Assembly: GCA_030674185.1 (NCBI GenBank)
Contig: CM060315.1
Span: forward strand, 94,282,558 to 94,346,557
From: Monoplex corrugatus
Taxonomy: Eukaryota; Mollusca; Gastropoda; Littorinimorpha; Ranellidae
Reading direction: 5' to 3'
DNA: 64,000 bases
How positions within the stretch are numbered: position 1 is the first letter of the stretch; every line of letters begins with the position of its first letter. The position numbers and the translations under genes are program-made. Below, piece by piece: positions 47,390 to 58,838 of this stretch. Under the pieces are notes generated by a model. It was not told the DNA's origin, ran no database searches, and was given only the letters and a program-made list of their open reading frames with translations.

Positions 47390-47960
47390 CTGCTGTTGAA
47401 GATAACATCGATGATGATGGTGATGGTGAACCTTCATCTCATGATCATGAAGATGGTGGTGGTGGGGGTGGTGTTGGTGGTAGTAGTAGTAGGTGGTGGT
47501 GATGATAATGATGATGATAATTCTTAATCTGATGATGGTGATGGTGATGATAAAGACGATTCTTTATCTGATGATCATGATAATGGTGATGATGATGATA
47601 AAGACGATTCTTTATCTGATGATGATGATAATGGTGATGGTGATGATAAAGACAATTCTTTATCTGATGATGATGATAATGGTGATGATGATGATAAAGA
47701 CAATTCTTTATCTGATGATGATGATAATGGTGATGATAAAGACAATTCTTTATCTGATGATGATGATAATGGTGATGATAAAGATAATTCTTTATCTGAT
47801 GATGATGATAATGGTGATGATAAAAATTCTTTATCTGATGATGATGATGATAATGGTGATGATAAAGACGATCCTTCATCTGATCATGATAATGATGTAA
47901 CGATGATGATGGTGATGAAGTTGATTCTTTATCCGATGATGAGGGAGAGGGAGGAGAACA
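47390..47960. repeat. GAT-trinucleotide-rich array (42-45-bp units)
   Basis: The unit GATGATGATGATAATGGTGA plus TGATAAAGACAATTCTTTATCT is repeated about 9 times. It continues the GAT-rich sequence found left of element A (40900-40984), so it is the pre-insertion host site. Asp-rich and His-rich frames across it are artefacts. Confidence 0.9.
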
Positions 47961-48077
47961 ACTGGTGGCAAATGCCCACTCCTACTGATAGACTGATTAA
48001 TTTGAATTGGGTTTACTTCAGGCGTTCAGCCCCACCCTGGGTAACCATCCCAACGAAGCAGGGGCGGGCAATTATCC

Positions 48078-48190
48078 TAACCCTTTTGACTCCCACACCC
48101 TATCTACACGCATCCTGCATTGTCAGCTATGACAGCAAAGCAAAAACTTAACCCTTTCATTCCTTCACCGTGTCCACCAGCTTTCTGCAC
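48078..48190. mobile_element. Truncated TTAA-type MITE
   Basis: CTAACCCTTTTGACTCCCAC, GCATCCTGCATTGTCAGC, CAAAGCAAAAACTTAACCCT and GTCCACCAGCTTTCTGCA match the left half of the 193-bp MITEs. The right half is missing and the sequence runs straight into the 48-bp array. Confidence 0.75.
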
Positions 48191-48194
48191 CAGC

Positions 48195-51100
48195 TTGCAG
48201 AGCTGAAATGAGTGGTGTGGGGGTAGTGACACAGGAGGTGTGACGGAGAGCTGAAATGAGCGGTGTGGGGATAGTGACACAGGTGTGTTGGAGAGCTGAA
48301 ATGAGCGGTGTGGGGATAGTGACACAGGTGTGATGGACAGCTGAAATGAGTGGTGTGGGGGTAGTGAAATAGGTGTGCTGGACAGCTGAAATGAGCAGTG
48401 TGGGGGTACTGACATAGGAGGTGTGTTGGAGAGCTGAAATGAGTGGTGTGGGGGTAGTGACACAGGTGTGTTGGACAGCTGAAATGAGTGGTGTGGGGGT
48501 AGTGACACAGGTGTGTTGGAGAGCTGAAATGAGTGGTGTGGGGGTAGTGACACAGGAGGTGTGTTGGAGAGCTGAAATGAGTGGTGTGGGGGTAGTGACA
48601 CAGGTGTGTTGGCCAGCTGAAATGAGCGGTGTGGGGGTAGTGACACAGGAGGTGTGTCGGCCAGCTGAAATGAGTGGTGTGGGGATAGTGACACGGGTGA
48701 TGTGTTGGAGAACTGAAATGAGCGGTGGTGGGGGTAGTGACACAGGAGGTGTGTTGGAGAACTGAAATGAGCAGTGTGGGGGTAGTGACACAGGAGGTGT
48801 GTTGGACAGCTGAAATGAGTGGTGTGGGGGTAGTGACACAGGAGGTGTGTTGGAGAACTGAAATGAGCGGTGTGGGGATAGTGACACAGGAGGTGTGTTG
48901 GAGAACTGAAATGAGCGGTGTGGGGGTAGTGACACAGGAGGTGTGTTGGACAGCTGAAATGAGCGGTGTGGGGGTAGTGACACAGGTGTGTTGGAGAGCT
49001 GAAATGAGCGGTGTGGGGTAGTGACACAGGAGGTGTGTTGGAGAGCTGAAATGAGCGGTGTGGGGGTAGTGACACAGGAGGTGTGTTGGACAGCTGAAAT
49101 GAGCGGTGTGGGGGTAGTGACACAGGGTGTGTTGGAAGCTGAAATGAGCGTGTGGGGGGTATGACACAGGAGGTGTGTTGGAGAGCTGAAATGAGCGGTG
49201 TGGGGGTATGACACAGGAGGTGTGTTGGAGAACTGAAATGAGTGGTGTGGGGGTAGTGACACAGGAGGTGTGTTGGAGAGCTGAAATGAGCGTGTGGGGG
49301 TAGTGACAGGTGTGTTGGAGACGAAATGAGGTGGTGTGGACAGTGAAATGGAGTGTGTTGGAGCTGAATGAGGGTGTGGGGTAGTGACACAGGAGGTGTG
49401 TTGGAGAACTGAAATGAGCTGGTGTGGGGGTAGTGACACAGGAGGTGTGTTGGAAGCTGAAATGAGCGTGTGGGGTAGTGACACAGGTGTGTTGGAAGCT
49501 GAAATGAGCGGTGTGGGTGTGGGGTAGTGAAACAGGGGTGTGTTGGAAGCTGAAATGAGCGGTGTGGGGGTAGTGGACACAGGGGTGTGTTGGAGAGCTG
49601 AAATGAGTGGTGTGGGGTAGTGACACAGGGGTGTGTTGAGAGCTGAAATGAGCGGTGTGGGGGGTACGTGACACAGGAGGTGTGTTGGAGAACTGAAATG
49701 AGCGGTGTGGGGGTATGGACACAGGAGGTGTGTTGGACACTGAAATGATGGTGTGGGGGTAGTGACACAGGAGGTGTGTTGGAGAACTGAAATGAGCGTG
49801 TGTGGGGGTAGTGACACAGGAGGTGTGTTGGAACTGAAATGAGGTGTGGGGGTAGTGACACAGGAGGTGTGTTGGAACTGAAATGAGCGGTGTGGGGTAG
49901 TGACACAGGGTGTGTGGAGACTGAAATGAGCGGTGGGGGTAGTGACACAGGAGGTGTGTTGGAAGCTGAAATGAGCGGTGTGGGGGTACTGACAAGGTGT
50001 GTTGGAGACTGAAATGAGCGGTGTTGGGGGTAGTGACACACAGCTGAAATGAGCGGTGTGGGGGTAGTGACACAGGTGGTGTGTTGGAGAGCTGAAATGA
50101 GCGGTGTGGGGGTAGTGACACAGGAGGTGTGTTGGAGAGCTGAAATGAGCGGTGTGGGGATAGTGACACAGGAGGTGTGTTGGACACTGAAATGAGCGGT
50201 GTGGGGGTAGTGACAAGGTGTGTTGGACAGCTGAAATGAGCGGTGTGGGGTAGAGAGGTGTTGGAGATGAATAGCGTGTGGGGTAGTGACACGGTGGGTG
50301 TGTTGGAGAAGCTGAAATGAGCGGTGTGGGGGTAGTGACACAGGAGGTGTGTTGGACAGCTGAAATGAGGGTGTGGGGGTAGTGACACAGGTGTGTTGGA
50401 GACTGAAATGACGGTGTGGGGGTAGTGAACAGGGTGTTGGACAGCTGAAATGAGCGGTGTGGGTTGGTACTGACCAGGAGTTGTTGGAGAACTGAAATGA
50501 GCGGTGTGGGGGTATGACACAGGGGTGTGTTGGTGACAAATGAGCGGTGTGGGGTAGTGACACAGGGATGTGTTGGAAGCTGAAATGAGCGGTTGTGGTG
50601 TGGGGTATGACCAGAGTGTGTTGGAGAGCTGAAATGGGTGAGGGGTAGTGAGGTGTGTGGGGTGAAATGAGGAGCAGGGGGATGAGGGTGTGTTGGAGAG
50701 CTGAAATGAGCGGTGGTGTGGGGGTACTGACCCAGGAGGTGTGTTTGGAGAACTGAAATGAGCGGTGTGGGGGTATGACACAGGAGGTGTGTTGGACAGC
50801 TGAAATGAGCGGTGTGGGGGTAGTGACACAGGAGGTGTGTTGGAGAGCTGAAATGAGCGTGTGGGGTATGACCAGGTTGTTGGAGTGATGGTGTGGGGGT
50901 AGTGAAAGAGTGTGGACAGGCTGATGAGGGGTGGGGGTAGTGACCAGAGGTGTGTTGGAACACTGGAATGAGCGGTGTGGGGTATGACACAGGAGGTGTG
51001 TTGGAGAGCTGAAATGAGCGGTGGGTATGACGAGGGTGTTGGGATGAAATGAGGTGTGGGTTGACAAGGTGTGTGGTTTGGAGAGCTGAAATGAGCGGTG

Positions 51101-52715
51101 TGGGGTGGTAGTGACACGGAGGTGTGTTGGAGAACTGAAATGAGCGTGTGGGTGGGTAGTGACACAGGAGGTGTGTTGGAGAAGCTGAAATGAGCGTGTG
51201 GGGGTAGTGACACAGGAGGTGTGTTGGGAGTGAATGAGGTGTGGGGGTAGTGACACAGGAGGTGTGTTGGACAGCTGAAATGAGGAGTGGTGGTGGGGTA
51301 GTGACACAGGAGGTGTGTTGGAGAAACTGAAATGAGTGGGGGTATGCCAGGGGTGGTGTGGTTGGGTAAGTGACAACAGGGGTGTGTGTGAATGGGAGAC
51401 TGAAATGAGCAGTGTGGGGGTGAAGTGACACAGAGGAGGTGTGTTGGAAGCTGAAATGAGCGGTGTGTGGGGGTAGTGACACAGGTGTGTGTTGGAAACT
51501 GAAATGAGCGGTGTGGGGGTAGTGACACAGGAGGTGGTGTTTGGAGAGCTGAAATGAGCGGTGTGGGGGTAGACTGACCCAGGAGGTGTGTTGGAGAACT
51601 GAAATGAGCGGTGGTGGGGTGGCGTAGTGACACAGGGTGTGTTGAGAGCTGAAATGAGGTTGGGGAGACAGAGGTGTTGGAACTGAAATGAGCGGTGTGG
51701 GGGGTAGTGGATGTGGACTGAACATGAGCGGGTGGTGGGTAGAAAGCGTGTGTGAAATGAAAGAGCGGTGTGGGGGTAGTGACACAGGAGTGTGTTAGGT
51801 ATCTGTGTAGTGAAAATGAGCGGTTGTGGGGATAGTGACACAGGTGTGTGTTGGAGAGCTGAAATGAGCGGTGTGGGGGTTGGTACGACCCAGGAGTGTG
51901 TTGGACAGCTGAAATGAGCGGTTGTGTGGGGGGTAGTGACACAGGTGGTGTTGGGAGAGCTGAAATGAGCGGTGTGGGGGTAGTGACCCAGGAGGTGTGT
52001 TGGAAAGCTGAAATGAGCAGTGGGTGTGGGGGGTTAGTGACACAGGAGGTGTGTTGGAGAGCTGAAATAAGAGCGGTGTGGGGGTAGTGACACAGGAGGT
52101 GTGTTGGACAGCTGAAATGAGCGGTGTTGGGGGGTATGACACCAGGAAGTGTGTTGGAAGAACTGAAATGAGCGGTGTGGGGGTACTGACCAGGAGTGTG
52201 TTGGAGAACTGAAATGAGGCGGTGTGTGGGGGTACTGACCCAGGAGGTGTGTTGGACAGCTGAATGAGCGGTGTGGGGGTAGTGACACAGGTGTGTTGGA
52301 GAACTGAAATGGAGTGGTGGGGGGGTAGTGACACAGGAGGTGTGTTGGAGAGCTGAAATGAGCGGTATGGGGGTAAGTGGGACACAGGTGTGTTGGAGAG
52401 CTGAAATGAGCGGTGTGGGGGTAGTGACACAGGTGGTGTGTTGGAGAGTTGAAATGAGCGGTGTGGGGGTAGTGACACAGGTGTGTTGGACAGCTGAAAT
52501 GAGCGGTGTGGGGGTAGTGACACAGGTGTGATGGAGAGCTGAAATGAGCAGTGTGGGGGTAGTGACACAGGTGTGATGGAGAGCTGAAATGAGCGGTGTG
52601 GGGGTAGTGACACAGGTGTGATGGAGAGCTGAAATGAGCGGTGTGGGGGTAGTGACACAGGTGTGATGGAGAGCTGAAATGAGCAGTGTAGGGGTAGTGA
52701 CACAGGAGGCGTGCA
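48195..52715. repeat. 48-bp minisatellite, about 95 copies, in KEAP1 intron 1
   Basis: The unit GAGCTGAAATGAGCGGTGTG plus GGGGTAGTGACACAGGAGGT plus GTGTTGGA is 48 bp, with 45-bp and 42-bp variants. Edges (48.2-49.1 kb and 52.3-52.7 kb) are clean; the interior has very many one-base losses. Units are multiples of three, so minus frames of 900-1,600 codons run through it. They have no domain and are not genes. Confidence 0.97.
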
Positions 52716-53529
52716 GAACAATTAACAAGGGACAGAAGAACAAAACAAAGAAAAACCACCCACCCACAAATTCAAAAGTATGTAAACATGCAGCCCCCAC
52801 TAAAAAACCCCAACAAAAACAACAAACAAAAAACCCCAAAGCAACCCCCCCCTGGTAAAGAGGCCAAAAGTTCATTTGTGCCCATGTATAATGAATGACA
52901 CTGACAGCTGCAGTGTTTAGTTTCAATCGAGCGTACATCATCCGTTCCATTTCTCAATGCCTACCTACCCTTTCAACCTTCTGCACTGCTTGAATTAAGG
53001 ATTAATCAACAACTTCTTTACCTTGCCTGTCACTCATGTATTAAATGCAGTTTATGGCTGTACCAGTGTATTTCACTCATGTAGACTTTTATTTCAAATT
53101 CAATCTTTTCTTTTTTTTTTATAAGCAATGATTGGTCTGTCATCATGACTATGGTTTGTACAGGAGTCATGACCTGGACGTAGCCTGGTCCCCTTACAGT
53201 GTAAGGAGTCTTGGAACAAACAACCTGCTTGGTGGGAGAGGGGAGGGGAGGGGGAGGAGGGAGAAAGACTTCTGCTCTGAGGACCATCTGCTGTCTGGCT
53301 CTCCCAAGTTTCTTGCCACTTGTTCAGGTTGATCCAGTCATGTTGACTTTTCTTTCAATCTATTTTTGTGAGCAATGACTGTCTGTCATCATTTATGGAT
53401 GTACACGTTTGTATGGCTGCTTCAGTTGTGTGTTGACTTTTCTTTCCATCCATTTTTGTCAGCGATGAAAACAAGATGGTCAAGCCATTCTAATACTCTT
53501 CTTTTTTTTTATCTGGTTCTTTTGATACA
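52716..53529. other. KEAP1 intron 1, nothing recognised
   Basis: AT-rich sequence with A/C-rich and G-rich low-complexity stretches and no exon. Confidence 0.5.
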
Positions 53530-53870
53530 GCCTTGGACTCAAAGATCTGATACTTCAAGTTAAGTCTCAGTGTGTAACACTGAAAACTGTCCTGTTCGCT
53601 GCCCTTCTTCACATTTCCATCATTCTGGTGATGTCAGCTTAGTGTTCACACTGAAATACATTCCATCCTCCTTCCCCCCTTTTCCTCACCCATCTGAAGA
53701 CCTTGGTAGTACACACTTTTGCACAGGTTCAGGGAGCCTGCTAAGCATCTGCTTGTAGATTTGGGTGGAGCACGTATGGAACTGCCTGAGTGCGATGAAT
53801 CCCTCTTCAACAAACTCCAAACTCCATACAAAAATTATCACAGAAAGTTCACAGTTTGTATTTCTCAAGG
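53530..53870 (+). mobile_element. SINE-like copy
   Basis: This is the most complete copy of the family also at 36590 and 38325. It contains GATACAGCCTTGGACTC, CTGTCCTGTTCGCTGCCC, TTTCCATCATTCTGGTGATG, TTTTGCACAGGTTCAGG, and GTGGAGCACGTATGGAACTG near its end. Confidence 0.65.
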
Positions 53871-54663
53871 TCACTGTGACCTTCCAGAACTTCAGCTAAA
53901 ATAAAACTTCACGATAAACTCCGGTAAGTCACAACAGTGAGAGCTGAAATGTAAATGAGCTTGTGACAAAAGGTGATCGTCCAGACCCCTTGTATATTTA
54001 TCGCACAAATAAAGAATTAAAAAATTACCAATGCTTCTTTATTTATTGCTTGATGCTTTATAATACCTTGAAGAGATACATAATATAACATGGTGAGTCT
54101 GGGTGTCTGCCTTTCATTTGAAAATGCCCAAGTTGTACGCTTTTCTTAGATAAATTTTCCCGTTCAAGATGGCGGACGAGTGATGCGGTTGGTGTCGAAG
54201 CCTGGATACATATCTAAATTGCATACCATCACAACAGTATGAATAAAAGATGCAGAAAAATCAACGGCGAACATGTTAATATCACAAACTGTTTCTATTT
54301 CTGATTGTTTTCGATGCAGTCAAGCGGTAAAAATCCGTTTGACAGTCGTAACGCTGAATGTCAAATCGTGTCGGTCAGCAAATCTCTCGATCGTTCACAT
54401 CAAGTTCGGTTCGGTTTCGTGTTCATATAACTCGGCATGTCAGGCAACACTAACCGAATGGAGAAAGGTGTTTTCCGAACCAAATTGGATTCAATGGCTG
54501 CAAACGAGCGCGAAATCCATACAGTAGTAAGCAGTATGTCAGAAAATAACGACCGTATTTTTTCTCGCAATTCTACTAACAACGAACTTACAGATCCCAT
54601 GCCGTGCTTTAAATAGCACTCAAGGCAAACGGTTTCAAATCGAGGCTGGAGCTTTCGTCAAGA

Positions 54664-54685
54664 ATGGCGCGTCGAAGCAGAGAAG
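54664..54685 (+). CDS. Element B gene, short first exon
   Basis: ATG at 54664 encodes MARRSRE plus one base, followed by a GTGAGG donor. The phase matches the acceptor at 55591-55595 (TTGTCAG), giving GEATGIPTTFSGTQSG in exon 2. This start is chosen because it lies in AATGG context and is the only one that joins in frame. Confidence 0.6.
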
Positions 54686-55595
54686 GTGAGGAAATGTTGT
54701 TTGTCCACAATCATTACGACCGTCAGAAATCGTAACAACTGTCAAATGCATAACGACCGTCAGAAGAAAATGATAGAAACATTGGTTCTGTCAAATGTTT
54801 CTGTAAATGATTAAAATTCTTTAACATGCAAGTGAACCAAAAGTAGAGTGGCGGCAATTCAACGGGATTTTCCGCAACTTTTGGGCGATGTTTTGTGCAT
54901 GACACATGATTAGGACATCGTTTTAGCGATGTCCGAAATAACGACCGAAGGATATTAAGTTAATCAATGTATCAATTATACGTGAAACTGGGGCAGAAAA
55001 CGGCTTGGAATTTCTATTTTGCTTCTTCTTTAAATACATGACAGAACTAAAGTTCAGATCATAGGATTAGTGGGAAATCTGGCGATTATTTGACAGTTGT
55101 TACTCTCATAGTTGAAGACATTATCATTCAGTATGTCTGTCGTAACGACCATCAGTATCTCTTGTGATTAATAAATGATAAGTTTATTTTCATTATGATA
55201 CATATTTACTTTGAAAATTTGAAAGTGCACATTTTCGGCTATTTCCATAATTCTTTTTGATAAAATGTGAAGGAGTTGAGACCAGCAACCAGATTCCACC
55301 AGCCCCCTTCCTCCCAGTCCCTCCATTTATTCTTTCTTCACAGTTCACCTCTTTCAAATGTAGCTTGTAAAATGGAGGAATGGCAAGGGGTGTATGTATT
55401 TGTTTTATGTGTTTGTTTTGTCTAAGAGCTTTTAAGTCGGTGTTCAGTCTCACACAGTCATACTCGTAGCACATACAAGGAAAAAAGAAACACATGTTTC
55501 ATCAGAAATGATTTTAATACTTGCTTAAAATGTATGCTCACTTTTTGATTTTGTATTTGTTTACTGTTTTTTTACGTTTATTTGTCTGTTGTCAG

Positions 55596-57227
55596 GTGAG
55601 GCAACTGGTATCCCTACAACTTTCTCTGGGACACAGTCTGGGAATCCTGTACTTGGTGTTTCCACTCCAACTACACTGACAGCAACACCAAAGAAAAAAC
55701 TGATGTCAATTCACCGTCACCACAACGACTGAAAGCAGCTTACAAAGCACGGCTTCATGACCTAAAGAAGTCCAGAACCAGAGATGCAGCATTATTGAAA
55801 AAACTGTTGCATGATTTTGTCGACACATCAGTTACACCAGACAATGCTGATTTGTATAAAAGAAAGAAGAGTTCCCCAGCATCAAAGACAGCTTTGAACT
55901 TTCTGAATGATGTTGCAGTGGACATCCCAGGAAAAAGGTCTGTATCTAAAAAAACTGGGCAACAAAAGAAAATCTTGCCCAAGAGACTGAGGAGACTGCA
56001 CAGGGACTTTTGCCAAAAATTCCCTGACAAAAAGGTCTCTCTGAGAACTTTTTATCGTCTCTTGCCAAACAGCATATTGACATCACGAAAACAAGTTTTC
56101 CGTCAGTGTTTGTGTGAGATCTGTGCAAACATTGACTTACAACTTGATGCAGTAAACAAGATCATTACTGCACCGATTGATGGCAGAGATGAACTGTCTG
56201 AAATGAGTCTCTGTCCTCAACCCACACTGTCATGCCTACAGCGCAAATGTAAACAATGTGGTGTCGAGAAAATCAGGTGTCATATTGACACCCATCTTGT
56301 TGACCATCAAGACCAGGCCAGTCCAGTAAAATGGAAGTCATGGCAAATGGTACAGACAGAGAGAGGGAAACGAAGGGAGCTGATACAAAGAGAAGGAACA
56401 ATGAAAACTCTCATTAATGAGTTGCTGAAAGAATTCCATTCCTTTTCTCAGCATCTGTTCACCTTCCGCTGGCAGCACCATCAGTTGAAAACCATCCAGA
56501 CCTCTCTGCCTCCGAAATGGGCCATTGTCATCATGGATTTCGCAGAAAACTTTCTGTGTCGATACCAAGATGAGGTGCAAAGTGCCCACTGGGGGTACAA
56601 TCAGGTCACTGTTCATCCATGTGTATTCTATTACCAGTGCCCAAACTGTGTGGATCTCGTCACTGATTATTTAATTTTTCTCTCTGATGATCTCAACCAT
56701 GATGCCCACATGGTGCAGGTCATACAAAAGCAGACCAAACAGCATCTTGCTGCCACCATGGGGCAGCTGGATAAAATGGTCATATTTTCTGATGGTTGTG
56801 CTGCACAATACAAGTCAAAACTTCCTTTCCACTATCTTGCCAACAGTGCTGCTGCTGATGTTGCTGTGGAGAGATGCTATTTTGGAAGTCGTCATGGCAA
56901 GAGCCCCTGCGACGCTTGTGGGGGTGTCATAAAAAGACTGGTTGAAGATGACATCCTTTCAGGATCTGTAATCCAGAATGCAGCATCTATGTACCAGAAC
57001 TGTTGTGAGCATTTTGACAAGACTATGTTGCTCAGGTGCTGGAAGTGGACAGGGAGGAAGAGATGGTCAAACTCAGTTTCATGGAGTCTCGAAAGGGATT
57101 CTATGTCTGGCCCTTGCAAGTGGATCTTTCCTGGGAACGTGTCCGTGTTTTGAAGGAAAAGGTGGAGATGGAGATGAATGCTCTGATGCGCAATCAGAGG
57201 ATGCAGTTTTTTAAAATTAAAAAGTAG
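55596..57227 (+). pseudogene. Element B DDE-like transposase, main exon with two frame breaks
   Basis: From the acceptor the frame reads EATGIPTTFSGTQSG and changes frame near the A6 run at 55694-55699. It then continues (LKAAYKARLHDLKKSR onward) to about 57018, where a second shift moves to the frame of VLEVDREEEMVKLSF and ends at 57227. Visible motifs are a Cys-rich zinc-binding-like region (CLCEIC, CLQRKCKQC), VIMDFAENF, DEVQSAHWGYNQVTVHP, FLSDDLNHD, IFSDGCAAQYKSK and YFGSRHGKSPCDACGG. The Asp of MDF, the Asp about 85 residues later in FSDGC, and a Glu about 50 residues after that are candidates for a DDE triad. The shifts may be decay or assembly errors. No relation to virus proteins is suggested. 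Confidence 0.75.
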
Positions 57228-58838
57228 ACCAAAATCTGACCTTGATGTCTAATAGGGACATAAAATGAGCTTTTGTTTTGGCATGTGGCTGTATTTTGCT
57301 CACTCCTGAAATTGACATTGTGCACGGTTTCCAGTGATGTGACTGTTGGTTTACCAATGAATATTGACATAAATATTATGAGATGTTCAGTATGCAAATT
57401 TAAGTGCTCCATGAATAATACTTTTTGGAAAGTCTGTTATGATGATGTTTTTCCATTGACACTGTGTCATTGTCAGCAGCTAATCACAGTCAATGCTGAT
57501 GTTGTTTGGGAAAGTAAAAATCAAATGTTTACAAGAATCTTTTTGATTCTACTTTTGTACCATAACAGTATTATGGCTCCATTTTCCTTGTTTCTGATGT
57601 GTTGCAACTAGTCATCATTTTTTGCCATAAAGATGAACCTTGTCTCAGACTGCTTGATATCATAATTTGTGGCATGACAATTTGACTTAATGTTTGCTCC
57701 TTTATTTGTCTTTGTACATTCAGTTAAATAGACAGAAAGAACAGCTAACAAACCAACCAAACAAAACAATTTTGCCACATGTTTTCTTGTGAAATTACAT
57801 TTGTTAACCAGTAACCTGTTTTAAAGCATTTTGAAAACATATTTGTCATCAAGTGTCAAAACGACATTTAATGTTGCAACTTTCTTTGGTTTCTTGTAAT
57901 TTGTAATTATGTTCTTTAACCACAAAATGTATTTTCATATGATTTGTAAGCGCTCTGAGCTTATCAGAGAGAGCAGGTGCCCTAAATGTACATGTTATTA
58001 TTATTGTTGTTACTGTCAAACTGTTTCTATTCATTTTGATCATAAATAATCTAATTCCTGTCAGCACATGAACAGTTTGTTGAGTATGTCCAACAGTGAG
58101 GCCATAACAACTGTCAGATGGATTCTGTTTAAGGTGTCTACATGATCATTGTGACTTATTTAGCTTGTTTTATAGGCCTTTATGTGTAAAATATAACAAT
58201 AACAATATAACTGTACTCAAAGGAAAAGTATGCCCATTTTTTTTAATGACTGTTGTTATTTTTGCATTGTTGGGAAATACTTGGGTATGTCCAATGCAAC
58301 ATCATAACAACTGTCAGATAAAAACGCCATATCATGGTAACAAGGCTACTGTGGGTCCTATACTTGGTATCATTACATGAAATGCACCCTCAACAACACA
58401 GAAAATCATCAGAGGATGCAGTTACTGTCTTATTTCCAACTGAGCAATAAAGAACAAATCAATATGTCCGACGGTTGTTATGTCGGACATACCATCTCAT
58501 GTGAAACTTGATCTTAAACTGCACAGATGCCTTTTCTTTTGGAATGAAATTTAGCTGTAATACTCAGTCTTACTCCCACTGAAACAATTATGCTGTATAA
58601 GAGACATTCAAATAGGAATATTGATAAAGTTGAATGTCCAGCATAACAACCGTCAGATGCTCGTTATGATGCCTTATCGCATTACTAGCGGAACATCGGT
58701 GCATGAGTTATCTTTTTATGTATATTTTTATGACCCTTAAACATCAGTCTTCCTTTGGACAAAATTGCTGTTAATAAAAACTATTTTGAAAAATCCACTT
58801 TTTGCTGGCTTTTTTGGACGACCTTTTGTCACTTGCTC

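Larger units (their letters stand above)
53957..58838 (+). mobile_element. Element B: 4.9-kb DNA transposon with subterminal repeats
   Basis: The imperfect terminal inverted repeats are GAGCTTGTGACAAAAGGT... at 53957-53983 and, inverted, GAGCAAGTGACAAAAGGT... at 58838-58815. They share CGTCCA after a 3-bp gap. AAAT flanks both ends (53953-53956 and 58839-58842); AAATGAGC, eight bases, is also shared. At least ten copies of a TAACRACYGTCAGA motif cluster in the 5' kilobase and the last 750 bp, in both orientations. One spliced DDE-like gene lies between, antisense to KEAP1. The superfamily was not recognised. Confidence 0.82.

Noticed and set aside
47445..47900. Asp-rich (plus strand) or His-Tyr-rich (minus strand) frame as a secreted acidic protein
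   Set aside because: It is a GAT-trinucleotide array with no start context and continues on the other side of element A as plain repeat.
48104..52950. Minus-strand open frames of 1,597, 1,245 and 1,206 codons (His/Pro/Ser-rich repeats)
   Set aside because: They are entirely products of the 48-bp array. Three frames are open in parallel, the frame switches at indels, and there is no conserved domain or splice context.
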